DNA of 64,000 nt from the NCBI RefSeq assembly GCF_905220415.1, contig NC_059550.1, positions 6,822,501 to 6,886,500 of the forward strand, given 5' to 3'. The notes under the pieces are model-generated. The model saw only the letters and a list, made by a program, of their open reading frames with translations. It was not told the origin of the DNA and did not search any database. This DNA comes from Colias croceus (lineage: Eukaryota; Arthropoda; Insecta; Lepidoptera; Pieridae). The position numbers and the translations under genes are program-made. Positions 24,606 through 35,378 of this stretch are shown here, in pieces; position 1 is the first letter of the stretch, and each line of letters opens with the position of its first letter.

Positions 24606-25898
24606 AATTCATAAACAATAAAAAAAGTTTTACTTGATTAAGACAATATAGATATTGCACATAGAAGTTATAACCATCGTTACTCTGACTATGCTATGCT
24701 TTTCGTCGTTGTACAACAAAAGGAAAACAATGAAGCTTTTTAACTTTAAAGGGCTTTTGAGTAATTCGGTTAATGAGGATGTTTTTTGTTAAGTAGCAAT
24801 TCATATCTATGGTCAAGGATAGTGTAAAAATGTCATTTTTTATTATTTTGAGCATTTTTTGTTTGTGTTTTACACTGGTAACTTTCAGGCTAATTGACTG
24901 AGATTTTTGGTCATATTTTTGAAAAGGCAAACATTTCCAATTCCATCTTAATTGGACAGTTCGAAACTTCGACACGATATTTTTATACGAACCGTTATTT
25001 TCACACATACAATATTGTGGTTCGCTGTAAATTTATTGCAAAGAAAGCTTTGTATTTGTGATAAAGTCAAATCCTCATAAAGCAATAAACAGAATCTCAC
25101 AATATTCTCAATCGTAACAGCAAATATTTGGATCGGTTCCATAGCTCGTTCAATTTGTAAATGTTTTGATATTTACATAAACGTCACTCGATATTTCTAA
25201 ACGGCGATTTATTTGTTTCAATCTTATACGCTTTTTAGGATGGTTGGATTGAGTACACCCATTGAGTGTGATATGAGAAGCAGAATGCAATTTATTTATG
25301 TAAAGTAGTTCATGTCTTTAAAGGATATCAAATTAAATAAACGATTGTCTTCATCGATGTTTAATAATGCCAACGTAAAGCCATAATTGTAATAGTTTAT
25401 GTGAATAATTTTTAATATTATAACTAACTCTAGATATTGATAAAATATTTAAGAAGATTAAAGGTACTTATTTCATTAATTAATCAATTTATTTTCGTGA
25501 TATAACTGAAGGAATACCGTAAAGTACAGCACAATAATTATAGTACTAGTGATATGGAACCTAATTAGCGCCAGTCTAATGTAAAATTAAATATCCGATA
25601 CTAAAACAAAACTATCATTATTACGGTTTAATAGGTAAGTAAATATACCGGGGAGATGCACTCGCCAAATATTTGCTTTCATAATAAACATCGGTATACA
25701 TTGCGGTTATACTAGTGTGGGGTAATGCGGTATGCGTCGAGGAATTTATATTACAAATGCACTATGCACTTTGCATTATATATTTATTGTATATGAAATG
25801 TACTATTTGTCTGGCTTAAAAATATAAAAGGTAGTTAACAATTGATTGCGTTTCGTCGGACTAGTTTTATTCTTCTAAATATCAGCATCTTTTATATA

Positions 25899-26108
25899 AA
25901 ACTAGATTTCCCGCGTTTGCAAAGGAAAACCCGCATAGTTCCCGTTCCCGTGGGATTTCCGGGATAAAAACTATCCTATGTGTTAATCCAAGTTACCCTC
26001 TATATGTGTGCTAAATTTCATTGTAATCGGTTCAGTAGTTTTTACGTGAAAGAGTAACAAACATCCATACATCCATACAAACTTTCGCATTTATAATATT
26101 AGTAGGAT
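25899..26108 (+). repeat. Interspersed repeat, CCCGTTCCCGTGGGATTTCC family
   Basis: Opens ACTAGATTTCCCGCGTTTGC, contains CCCGTTCCCGTGGGATTTCC and GGTTCAGTAGTTTTTACGTG, has a tandem CATCCATA pair, and ends TTTATAATATTAGTAGGAT. It shares its 3' end with the other families, and its head with the copy at 4387. Confidence 0.75.
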
Positions 26109-26976
26109 ATTCTCAAACTCTCAACTTCATACGGTCTTCGTCCGAATTAAAAAAAATCTGTTCCATCGTATATCGAATAAAACTGATATCATTAGCCTTA
26201 CCTTACATATAAATTATAATATACCATTTCAATCATTTGTTAATTTGCTATACGATCTTGAACTATTATTTTTTTTAGAATTTCCACAACAATATTTTCC
26301 ACATTTATAATGTAACAGAATTCTTCATAGGTTACAGTACAGTTACAGTTACAGTGCATTACACAAGGAAGTTTTTACGATTATAGCTTTTTAGTTGACG
26401 TTTAATACATCTAACTGCACCAAGCAATAAGACGTGGTGCAAGCGACACCCACGCTGTTCATTAAATTATACTTCTGATTACGAAACTGCTGGAAATGGT
26501 AATTTTGTTTACTGGCTAGGCGTCAGGTCTACTGTATTTAATGAATAATGATAAGATTTGTTATTTGAGATAAATGAAGACTAAAGTTAATTTTTTTTTC
26601 TATAAAAATGTAGCGCTAAATAATATGAATTAGTATTTAGCTATAGAATAACTTCGTATCAGTAACTACATACGTAAAAGTCTTTAAGATCAAAACTTGT
26701 CCTACTGTAAGAAAACGCAGACTGTGAGTACATAATATGATAATCGATGTAGGCATGTTATTTAAATTGATCTTTGTCAACTATCGAAACTTGAAACACT
26801 CCTTTTTCTAACAGCCTTATTAAATTTATGAGAGCTTTTTGATATTGAAAAAGCTTACCTTACTCAATGAAAAATAGTGTAAATAATCCGACTTTATAAA
26901 TGTAAGTCTATCTATTAATGTATTTATATTCAAAACTTATACTGCGTATGGCGTATGCAAATATGAGTACTAAAAT
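26109..26976. other. AT-rich spacer
   Basis: A short tandem ACAGTT run lies at about 26334-26355; otherwise nothing recognised. Confidence 0.5.
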
Positions 26977-27339
26977 AGGTTTAGGTTTAAAGACATTTAT
27001 TCCCATTAAGACATTAAGTCACTTACATGAGAAACTTAAATTTAAAACATAGGTATTTATAAAAAATATCATTCGTTAGTTAATTAAAAATTTAGAGTAA
27101 GTTACATACTAAGTAAGTTACAAACATAAGTTTAGGTTAGGTACTCATTCATTGCATTCAAAGTTTGAGCGTGTGGTCTTCCAGGATGTGTTTCGCTAAT
27201 TGTTTTTTGAATACAATGAATGAGTTTACACTTTTTAATTTGCTTGGCAATCCGTTATAGAAACGTGCTCCCTCGTATGTTGCCGTTCGCCTTCCATAAT
27301 TCGTTCGGATCTTCGGGAGGGCAAGATAGCTAGCTCGTC
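26977..27339 (-). mobile_element. Element C, 3' portion (split by element A)
   Basis: This holds the last 60 codons and 3' UTR of the oldest non-LTR element. The coding part (27158-27339) continues the frame of the part at 32790-35378 once the intervening element and one copy of the TCGTC duplication (27335-27339 and 32790-32794) are ignored. The 3' UTR runs to a short tandem AAACCTAAACCTA end near 26977 rather than a poly(A), as in CR1-like elements. I could not find a target duplication for C itself. Confidence 0.75.
27158..27339 (-). pseudogene. C-terminal end of element C polyprotein
   Basis: The minus-strand frame reads RASYLALPKIRTNYGRRTAT, then YEGARFYNGLPSKLKSVNSF and a Lys-rich end before TGA at 27158-27160. 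'RTNYG-x-R-x-x-x-Y-x-G-x-x-x-Y-N-x-L-P' is the standard C-terminal signature of Jockey/CR1-type ORF2 proteins, exactly what is missing from the end of the reverse-transcriptase frame at 32790. It is separated from that frame by 5.45 kb of inserted element A plus B. It is too short to be noticed as a gene on its own. Confidence 0.75.
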
Positions 27340-29118
27340 AAACTCAAAACTCAAACTCAAACATTCATTTATTCAATTAGACTACTATTTAGTAGCACTT
27401 TCGAATCGTCATTACATAATTATTTTAACATTTACCACCGATTCGGAAAGCAGTGATCTATGGAGAAGAATCGGCAAGAAACTCCATAGTTGCTCTTTTA
27501 AAATCATGTAAATATTACAATATATGAAACTTATATCTAACTACATAATATGCCAATGAACTGTCTTGTGGTTTTTACGCGACAACCCTCCATGGGTTTT
27601 TATCGTCCATATATTCCTGAATACTGTAGTACGCTCTCTGAACTAATACATTTTTTATATAAGTTTTAAATTTAGAACTACTAAACTCTTTAATATTGTG
27701 AGGAATTCTATTGTAAAAGCGTATACCTTGACCCATAAATGAATTTTTAACTTTAGCTAATCGGAAAAATGGCATTTCAATTCTATTCCTGTTCCTTGTG
27801 CCATAATCGTGTCTATCTCCTACTCTTGTGTGTAAGTCGGAGCTTTTGTGTACATGCAAAATATTATTAAATATATACTGTGATGGTACAGTAAGGATAC
27901 CAGTATTCTTAAAATGATCTCTTAGTGAATCCCGAGCACGTAAATTATATATAGAGCGAATGGCTCTTTTCTGTAAGATAAATATAGTTTCTATATCTGC
28001 AGCCCTGCCCCACAGTAGAATTCCATAGGACATAATGCTATGAAAGTAGCTGAAATAAACCAGTCTAGCCGTATCTTCATCGGTGAGTTGCCTTATTTTT
28101 CGGACTGCATATGCAGCTGAACTGAGCTTACCTGCAGCGGTGTTGACATGGGCTCCCCACTGTAGTTTCTCGTCCAATGTTAACCCTAGAAATACAGTAG
28201 ACTCAGTAGGATGCAATACCTCCCCGTTCAAGGTAATATCTCTGTTCAACTTTTTTACGTTAGGAAGTAAAAATTCAACACAAGTGGTTTTTTTGGCATT
28301 TAATAATAAATTATTGGCATTAAACCATTCAGATATGTGTAAAAGAGCACTGTTCACTTCGTCAACATTTGGGTCATGCCTATCCACATTAAAAATTAAT
28401 GAGGTATCATCTGCAAACAGAACTATTTCACACCTATCCTGCAAATAATAGGGAAGATCATTGATATATACCAAGAACAAGAAGGGACCTAAAATTGACC
28501 CCTGTGGAACACCAATGTTAATTGACGCACCGCTAGAACGTTCTCCATTAACAACTACAGTCTGTATCCTATCATGCAGGTATGACGCTATGAGGTTCTG
28601 TGCTTTTCCTTTAATTCCATAGTGATTAAGTTTACGTAACAAAGTACAATGTTCAACGCAGTCAAATGCCTTGGAGAGGTCACAAAATATCCCCAGAGCA
28701 TTTTTTGAGTTTTCCCATGCTTTATATATATGTGTTAGAAGTGCAACCCCAGCATCTGTGGTTGAGCGCCCCTTTGTGAAACCAAACTGTTTGGTGTGCA
28801 GTAAATCATTAGATGCAAAATGACTACTCAGTTGGTTTAATATTAACTTCTCGAATACCTTACTTAATGTTGGTAAAATAGAGATAGGTCTATAATTGTT
28901 ACAGTCTTCTTGATCGCCCTTCTTAAATAGAGGTATAACTTTACTAAGCTTTAGTAAATTAGGAAATGTACCATAGTCACAACACTTATTAAATATAAAA
29001 GCTAAATTTTTCGCAATATTTTCTATGATATTATTAACTAAATTTACGGACATTCCCCAAAGATCACAAGTATTTTTTAGATTAAGCGTCTTAAAGGCAG
29101 TAACAATATCACTAGCAG
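27340..29118 (-). mobile_element. Element A, 3' portion (split by element B)
   Basis: Contains the reverse-transcriptase half of element A plus its 3' UTR (27340-27574). The 3' UTR includes the block around GATTCTTCTCCATAGATCAC (minus) and ends in tandem GAGTTTGAGTTTTGAGTTTG (minus), a tail I recall from lepidopteran Jockey-like elements. It abuts the TCGTC target duplication at 27335-27339. At the other end it stops at the 19-nt poly(A) of element B. Confidence 0.85.
27575..29118 (-). pseudogene. Non-LTR reverse transcriptase (element A, RT part)
   Basis: The minus-strand frame from TASDIV at about 29118 to the stop at 27575 encodes the reverse-transcriptase domain and C-terminus of a Jockey/CR1-like element. 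In order it shows CNNYRPISILPTLSKVFEKL, GFTKGRSTTDA, FCDLSKAFDCVEH (catalytic Asp), GVPQGSILGPFLFLVYINDL, LFADDTSLIF (catalytic FADD), GLTLDEKLQW, YGILLWG and the C-terminal GTRNRNRIEMPFFRL ... FYNRIPHNI motif. The domain itself has no stop or frameshift. The protein is nevertheless broken: its first part is displaced 3.4 kb to 32533-32787 by element B, and everything before that (endonuclease, any ORF1) is missing by 5' truncation. Codons upstream of 29118 in this frame are just translated poly(A) of B. Antisense to the presumed host gene. Confidence 0.9.
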
Positions 29119-29209
29119 TTTTTTTTTTTTTTTTTTTATGTAAGAGCAGGTAACTGAGCAGGTGGATCACCTAATGAAGTGACACCACCGCCCATGAGCA
29201 CTGACAAAG

Positions 29210-32200
29210 TTACCTTTGTGAAGCTGTTACCGGCTGTCGAAGATGGATGTAGGCTCTCTTTTTAAAGGAATTTAAGTCATACACGTGCGGGAATACAGAA
29301 GAGGGTAGACTGTTCCACAAGGTGGTAGTGCGGGGTAAAAAGTGTCGCGAGAAGCGTACGGTACTCGTTTGCCAGCGGTCCAAATGGTGTGGATGGAAGT
29401 TTGCTTTGTGACGGGCGGAGCGGTGGTGAAATTCCGCTGCAGGTATGAGCTCGAATAACTCCTCTGAACACTCCCCATGGTATATGCGGTAAAAGACACA
29501 CAGTGAAGCAATGTCTCGTCGCAAAGCAAGAGGGTCAAGCCGATCGCTAAGTCTTGGGTCGCCAATCATTCTAACTGCTCTACGTTGAACGCGATCGAGT
29601 GGAAGGAGTTGGTATAACGGGGCGCCGGCCCAGAGATGTGAGCAGTATTCCATGTGTGGCCGTATCTGAGCTTTATATAGTAATAGAAGATGGTCAGGCC
29701 TGAAATACTGCTTCGCTCTGTATAGGACGCCCAGTTTTTTTGAAGCTAGAGAAGCTTTGCCTTCCAAATGATCGCGAAACTGAACATTGTCAGAAATACT
29801 GACGCCAAGAATCGCGATGCTAGACTTGACGCTGAGGGGAGTGTTCATAAAGAGGGGGGCTGATTCAAATGGCTTTTTTTTGGCCGTAAATGCACATAGT
29901 TGTGTCTTAGTGGGGTTAAACTCTACGAGGTTTTTACGACCCCACTTTGAAACTTCTTCCAAAAGAGTTTCAATCTTGGACACCAAAGTGTTTCTGCACT
30001 CATCGACATTTTTTCTCGAGAAGTTAGCATGGCCAGGGTAAGAGGCGTCACCAGTACTATCATCTGCATAACAATGAATGTTACTAATTTGTAACATGTC
30101 ATTGATATGCAGAAGAAATAGTGTGGGTGAAAGAACACAGCCTTGGGGGACGCCAGCGTTTACGGGCATAAGCTCCGAGCACGATCCATCGACCAAGACC
30201 CGAATATTTCGTGCTGCAAGAAAGCTGGCTATCCATGTGCGTAACTTCTCGGGGAGTCCATATGATGTTAGCTTCGATAGTAGAGCCCGGTGCCACACCC
30301 GATCAAAGGCTTTTGCGACATCAAGACTTACGGCTAATGCTTCCCCTTTACTCTCAATAGCCGCAGCCCATCGGTGAGTTAGAAAGACCAAGAGATCACC
30401 AGCCGAACGTCCATGGCGAAAACCATACTGATGGTCACTGATCAGCTGGTTCTCCTCCAGGTAACCTAAGAGCTGACGGTTGATTATGCTTTCCATGACT
30501 TTTGAGAGCAAAGAGGTAATAGCAATGGGCCTGTAGTTAGAGGGGTCTGATTGATCGCCTTTCTTAGGGATCGGGTGCACGGCGGCGGTTTTCCACGAAG
30601 CTGGAGCAATGCCGACATCATAAGAGTGCTGAAACAAATGCGCAAAAACGGGAGCCAATTCTGGAGCACACGTTCTCAAAACAATTGCAGGGATACCATC
30701 AGGGCCACTCGCTTTATGGGTGTCAAGAGAAAAAAGTACCTTACGCACTTCACGTTGAGTAAAGCGTACATCGGACATAAAGTACTGGCACCGCGAGATG
30801 GTAGGCGGTACCTTTCCCCTGTCGTCCAAGGTGGAATTGGACGCAAAGAGAGCGCCCAATAAATCGGCTTTCTCTTTGGGCGAGTGGGCTAAGGTATCAT
30901 CTTCCCGGCGCAAGGGTGGGAACGTTGGCTGACAAAAGTTTCCTTGGATGGCTTTAGCGAGCGACCAGAAAGCTCGGCTACCGGATGGGAAACGTGTCAG
31001 TTTTTTGCCAATATCGCGTATAAACTCGGACTTTGCTATGCTCATTTTCCTTTTGTACTGCCTGGAGGCAAAGTTATATTGTTTTTTAAGAGCACTGGCA
31101 TTCGGATCCTGTTTTAATAATGTATCTGCCCAGTTACGGAAACAATCTTGCTTCTGGCGAAATGCCTCTTTACAAAGATGACCGTACCAGGGCTGAGACT
31201 TGCCGCCGATGGGCACTACAGAACTCGGTATGAAAAGTTCCATTCCCTGCAGAACCACATCCGCGACAGAGTCAGCATAAGCACTAGGATCGTGTGCAAA
31301 ACAAACTTGCTTCCAGGGATAGGATGAAAAGAACTCCCGCATTCCATCCCAATCAGCCGCTCTGTAGTGCCAAACGCGACGGCAGCCACCAGATCGGGGC
31401 CGCCTTGAGCGCAAGATTGGCACCACACTGCGGACCAGGCAATGGTCTGATGTGCCTAAAGGGGCAACAGTATTGACCTGATAGTTATTTGGATGGGAGG
31501 TGAGCAGGAGGTCTAACATGGAAGGGGTATGGTCCACGACATCAGGCAGCCTCGTGATCGAAGTCACCAGTTGTCTTAGACCATTAGCCAATGCAAAGTC
31601 GTAAACAGATCTCCCCGCATGGTCAGTAAGTCGTGACCCCAACCATTGAGTATGGTGGGCATTGAAATCGCCTAAGACGATAATTTCAGCAGAGGGGATC
31701 TGTTCTAGTGCTGCGTCGGCTGTGATTTGAAGGTGCTCTATAAGCCGATCGGTTTCAGCATCACCACTATGCGACCTGTACACGCACGCATAGACCCGTG
31801 GATGGTCATCGCAGTCTATACGGAGCCAGAGTGTTGACAGGTTGGAATTAATGAGGTTGTTGATGCGACGATAGCAGATATCCTCCTTTACAAAAACACA
31901 CACACCAGCTTTAGGGATAAAAGTGTGCTCCAGTTTGTATCCTGGGTAGTGAAGGTGTGAAGTGTCAGGTGGAGGGCAAATTTGAGTCTCCGTCAGAAAT
32001 AATAAGTCTGGCTTTGCCGTCTCAAGGTGGTGGTGGACGGCATTGAGGTTGGAGCGTAAGCCTCTCACGTTACAGAAGTCCACTGACAGCACTGGTGGTG
32101 GTTTTGATGACTTTTTGCGCCTTTTGCGCTTAGGTGGTTTTTTAAGCGGACTTTTGCCCCCCCCAGAGTACGTAGGGCAGCCTGAGTTTTGATTCTCAGG

Positions 32201-32269
32201 GAGGGATTCTCTAACGCTAGTGAGGTTAGTACCCTCCTGGGGTAGTCTAAAATTTAAATCCGCTGCCAT
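29210..32269 (-). CDS. Endonuclease/reverse transcriptase polyprotein of element B, intact
   Basis: 1019 codons from ATG. Residues 43-56 are a Lys/Arg-rich stretch that could act in nucleic-acid binding or nuclear entry. The apurinic-like endonuclease domain spans about 62-282, with FCNVRGL (65-71), LTET (Glu94), LGDFNAHH (199-206) and TSDHCLV (273-279). The reverse transcriptase follows: SGPDGIP (521-527), NYRPIAITSLLSK (578-590), GFRHGRS, SLDVAKAFDRVWH (Asp650), GVPQGCVLSP (706-715) and CYADDST (YADD 734-737). The C-terminus has HMEYCSHLWAGAP, LPLDRVQRRAVRMI and RTTTLWNSLPSSVFP. All catalytic residues I can check are present and there is no internal stop. A separate ORF1 is not seen; the UTR before the ATG is too short for one. 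It would nick target DNA and copy its own RNA there (target-primed reverse transcription). Confidence 0.95.
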   Translation of the reverse strand: MAADLNFRLPQEGTNLTSVRESLPENQNSGCPTYSGGGKSPLKKPPKRKRRKKSSKPPPVLSVDFCNVRGLRSNLNAVHHHLETAKPDLLFLTETQICPPPDTSHLHYPGYKLEHTFIPKAGVCVFVKEDICYRRINNLINSNLSTLWLRIDCDDHPRVYACVYRSHSGDAETDRLIEHLQITADAALEQIPSAEIIVLGDFNAHHTQWLGSRLTDHAGRSVYDFALANGLRQLVTSITRLPDVVDHTPSMLDLLLTSHPNNYQVNTVAPLGTSDHCLVRSVVPILRSRRPRSGGCRRVWHYRAADWDGMREFFSSYPWKQVCFAHDPSAYADSVADVVLQGMELFIPSSVVPIGGKSQPWYGHLCKEAFRQKQDCFRNWADTLLKQDPNASALKKQYNFASRQYKRKMSIAKSEFIRDIGKKLTRFPSGSRAFWSLAKAIQGNFCQPTFPPLRREDDTLAHSPKEKADLLGALFASNSTLDDRGKVPPTISRCQYFMSDVRFTQREVRKVLFSLDTHKASGPDGIPAIVLRTCAPELAPVFAHLFQHSYDVGIAPASWKTAAVHPIPKKGDQSDPSNYRPIAITSLLSKVMESIINRQLLGYLEENQLISDHQYGFRHGRSAGDLLVFLTHRWAAAIESKGEALAVSLDVAKAFDRVWHRALLSKLTSYGLPEKLRTWIASFLAARNIRVLVDGSCSELMPVNAGVPQGCVLSPTLFLLHINDMLQISNIHCYADDSTGDASYPGHANFSRKNVDECRNTLVSKIETLLEEVSKWGRKNLVEFNPTKTQLCAFTAKKKPFESAPLFMNTPLSVKSSIAILGVSISDNVQFRDHLEGKASLASKKLGVLYRAKQYFRPDHLLLLYKAQIRPHMEYCSHLWAGAPLYQLLPLDRVQRRAVRMIGDPRLSDRLDPLALRRDIASLCVFYRIYHGECSEELFELIPAAEFHHRSARHKANFHPHHLDRWQTSTVRFSRHFLPRTTTLWNSLPSSVFPHVYDLNSFKKRAYIHLRQPVTASQR

Positions 32270-32529
32270 ATCTTTTTATTTTAAGAGGAGGATGTGAGGA
32301 GAGGAAAGGGTAATGGAATTGTAAAGGATTAACACGGGAAGCATAGGATTGGGATAGGTAGGAGAGGGATACGGGCCTCCGGTGCCCCCACTCATCGTAC
32401 GAAACACAGTGGCATTTTCATGCCACTATTTCACGCCGATCTTCTGTGGAGGTGTGGTACCTTCCCCGGTGCGAGCTGGCCCAATTCATGCCGAAGCGTG
32501 CTCGACTCCCACTTAATAAAAGTCGTCAC
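32270..32529 (-). promoter_or_regulatory. 5' UTR/internal promoter region of element B
   Basis: Non-coding leader between the element's 5' end and the ORF. Non-LTR elements keep their promoter here. It holds a 7-bp perfect hairpin (AGTGGCA, 6-nt loop, TGCCACT at 32408-32427), and on the minus strand begins GTGACGACTTTTATTAAGTG. The assignment of this start rests on where the reading frame of A resumes. Confidence 0.6.
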
Positions 32530-32789
32530 AGTTACGTGTCGTAATTCAAATAATGTACTGCACCCCGCAACATGGTCCCTCAAAAAGGTTTCTGCAAGTG
32601 CTGAAGACGAATTTAAACTATTAGTAATAGTAACAGGGACACTACTGAAGAATTCTTCAAAAGCAAGCGCAACATCAGCACTTTTGTCAATAACCCTGTC
32701 ATTATTTACAAGTTTTATAGTATTACTTGATTTGCTTTTACCCATTTCACCATTAATAATAGACCAAACTGTTTTAACTTTATTATCCG
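32530..32789 (-). mobile_element. Element A, 5' portion (upstream of the element B insertion)
   Basis: The piece of A left on the far side of B. It starts (5'-truncated) at 32789 directly next to TCGTC (32790-32794), the second copy of the 5-bp duplication that also borders A's 3' tail at 27335-27339. It ends at the B insertion point. Confidence 0.8.
32533..32787 (-). pseudogene. Element A polyprotein, linker just before the RT domain
   Basis: The open minus frame starts DNKVKTVWSIINGEMGKSKS, continues through DVALAFEEFFSSVPVTI and ends FELRHVT at the insertion site. 'K-V-K-T-x-W-x-x-I-N' followed by 'FxxFF' is the normal linker between endonuclease and reverse transcriptase in Jockey-like proteins. 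HVT then joins ASDIVTAFKTLNLKN of the other half without loss of a base. A smaller ATG within it (MGKSKSS) is not a real start. Confidence 0.8.
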
Positions 32790-35378
32790 TCGTCTATTAG
32801 GATAGTGGCGATTTGATGTTGAGAATATTATATTTGTATTTATGTTTTTATGTAGCGCTTTGTGGATGAACATACACGTATTATAAAAGTATAATTGTTT
32901 TAAATTCATTATTTTAGTATCGTCGTAGATTTTATTTGTAGAAGTTAAAAAAGGATATTTAAAAATGGTTTTAATAATTTTATTTTGTAAAATTTGTAGT
33001 GGCGCTAATTTATTTTTGTAAGCGCTACCCCATACTTCTATTAAATACATTAGGTGAGGTTTGACTAACGTGTTGTAGATGGTGTGGCGTAATTTATGAG
33101 GAATGCAAGAAGTGATATTACGCAGAGATCTAAGAAGTGCTGATAATTTATTTTTTAGGTGGTCGATGTGATAATTCCATTTTAGAGAGCTGTCGATTCG
33201 CAAACCTAGGTATTTCTCGTGGGTTTTATGTTCTAATACAACACCGTTAATTTTAAGTGGAGCGTGTGGTGGAATAATTTTGTTCTGAGCTTTAAATTTA
33301 ATATAACACGTTTTAGATATATTTATTGTTAGTAGATTGTATTGAAACCATTTATTTAATTTATTTAAATCATTTTGTGCTTGCTTTATCATGTCATGTA
33401 TAGAGGGACCAAAATAAAACAGACAGGTGTCATCCGCATAAAGTGTTAGATGACCATTTAGTTTTAAATCTTGTAAATTATTAATATAAATTAAAAAAAG
33501 CAATGGGCCTAAAATCGAACCTTGTGGTATGCCACACGTAATTGGTAAGGGAATGCTATTGTAGTTATCTATTTTAACGATTTGTGATCGATTTTTTAAA
33601 TATGATTTCAGCATGTCTAGTGCTTTACCAGTAATGTTAATGGATGCTAATTTCTTTATTAAAAGTTCGTGAGAAACGGTATCGAAGGCCTTTTGTAGGT
33701 CAATAAATACTCCCAAAACTAAATTTTTTGCGTCAATGTTCTGTTTTATTTTAGTAGTCAGGTCTATAGTCGCTGACAGAGTGTTACTTTTTGGCTTAAA
33801 ACCGTATTGACGCACTGAAATAAAATTAAATGAGTCTAAATATTTTTCTAATCTCGTGTGTAAAATTTTCTCTAATATTTTTGACAACACTGGCAACACC
33901 GAAATTGGCCTATAGTTACCAGGTTCAAATTTTGAACCACTCTTATAGATAGGAGTTACCTTCGCTATTTTTAACGAATCCGGAAAACGTCCTTGACTTA
34001 TAGCTTGGTTGAAACAATCGCTTAAGGTATGATTCAATTTTTCTTTAATGCATTTAATTGCTTTTGTGGTAATACCATCAAGACCTGTACTACAGTTTGA
34101 ATTAAGGTTATTTATAATTTTTAAAATTTCATTAGGTGTACACGGATCAAAAGTGGATAATTCGTACTTTTTTGATGGTGATTTAGGTAAGGTTGAGGAA
34201 GAGTTGGTTTGATATTGTAGGGGTATTAAATTTGCTAGACGAGATCCTATTGTAGAAAAATATTGATTAAATATCTGGCATATTTCATTTGGCTCGGTAA
34301 TATATTCAGAATTTATAAGTAATTTAGTAGGTAAAGTACATTTTACAGTTTTGTTATTAGCTAATTTATTTACTAAAGTCCATAATTTCTTGGGTTTATT
34401 TATATTCCTTGTAAATTCTTGGTAATAGTAAGAATCTTTTGTGTCTTGAATAAATTTTTTTACCTTTATTTTTTGAGTGTTAAATTTTATTTGAAGGTTT
34501 TTATTTTTAGGGTTGTTTTTTAGTTGAGACCATAATAAATTTCTTTCGTTAATTTCTGTTAAAATTGCTTTGTTTATCCAGTCTTTTCGGGGCAGATTTA
34601 GAAATTTAGTTTTAGTAATCTTACTTTTATCTATAATAGATTTAATTTTATTTTCTAATATTGTATAATCTTTGTTTATTTCAGTATCAACTATGGAGTC
34701 AGACAGGGATGATAATCTTTCGTAATTAATTGCTTTATATTGAGTTTTAACACTTTTTGGGGGTAAATATTTTTTTAATTCTACGTATATGTGCTTATGG
34801 TCGGAAATACATGAGTTTATTATTGCGAAATGAAAATTATCATTTTGAAGGTTCGTACTTACATGGTCAATGATAGATTTTTTTGAAGAGTCTCTTGTGC
34901 TGTATTTTTTAGTTAGTTTATTGAGTAATATATGTCCATTACACTTAAGAGTATATTTGTATAGTTTGGTATTTTTATCTTTTGTTAACAAGTCGATATT
35001 AAAATCTCCAAAAATAATAGCTCTGTGCCTTTGTTGTAATTGCGATTCATACATTTCATGGAATTTTTGACAGTTAGTATAGCCCGGTTTATAGATAACG
35101 CCTACATCAATTTTACATCGTTCTAAACTTATCCATAAGTAATTGTTCCCTTCCTCGTATCGTGATTCAATAAGATTGTGTTTTAAATCGTTGTGGATGT
35201 ATGCTGAGACTCCACCTCCTCTTGCGTCAGTCCGGTAGTTAAAATAATGTGTGTAATTATCAATATTTAATTCTGAAGCTTGCGCATCAGAATTTATCCA
35301 AGTTTCAGTAATTAGAATTACGTGGATAGCTAAATTAACTGAATATAAACTACAATAGTATGCAGTCTCAAAGACAAA
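32790..35378 (-). pseudogene. Endonuclease/reverse transcriptase polyprotein of element C, both ends missing
   Basis: 863 open codons without an ATG at the head. The first ATG in frame (35054) is internal, because LITETWINSDAQ and GVIYKPGYTNCQKFHEM precede it. Endonuclease motifs seen: ITET (Glu), IFGDFNIDLL, SCISDHKHI. Reverse transcriptase: LNSNCSTGLDGITTKAIK, NYRPISVLPVLSKILEKIL, GFKPKSNT, GVFIDLQKAFDTVSHE, GIPQGSILGPLLFLIYINNL, LYADDTCLFYFG (YADD), GLRIDSSLKW and HLMYLIEVWGSAY. It then breaks at TSNRHYPNRR, where element A entered; the remaining 60 codons are at 27158-27339. Codons past 32790 in this frame belong to A in the wrong frame. Missing the first endonuclease strand and any ORF1. 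CR1/Jockey-like; exact clade not decidable by eye. Confidence 0.9.

Larger units (their letters stand above)
29119..32529 (-). mobile_element. Element B, full-length-looking non-LTR retrotransposon inside element A
   Basis: The poly(A) tail (19 nt, seen as T at 29119-29137) marks the 3' end. The 5' end is at about 32529, just before AGTT, which is also present next to the poly(A) (29117-29120); the duplication is therefore 3-4 bp and partly ambiguous. Between them are a 5' UTR of about 260 bp, one 1019-codon frame and a short 3' UTR with GTCACTTCATTAGGTGATCC, a tail typical of insect Jockey/CR1-like elements. The element is clearly more GC-rich than A and C. The frame of A continues exactly across it (…HVT | ASDIV…). 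Confidence 0.9.

Noticed and set aside
26977..26995. GGTTTAGGTTTA at the 3' end of element C, suggestive of telomere-like repeats
   Set aside because: Only two units, and not the insect TTAGG motif; better explained as the element's own short tandem 3' end.
28083..28448. 121-codon plus-strand frame, and similar frames at 30078, 30551 and 29787
   Set aside because: Shadows of the minus-strand reverse-transcriptase frames of elements A and B.
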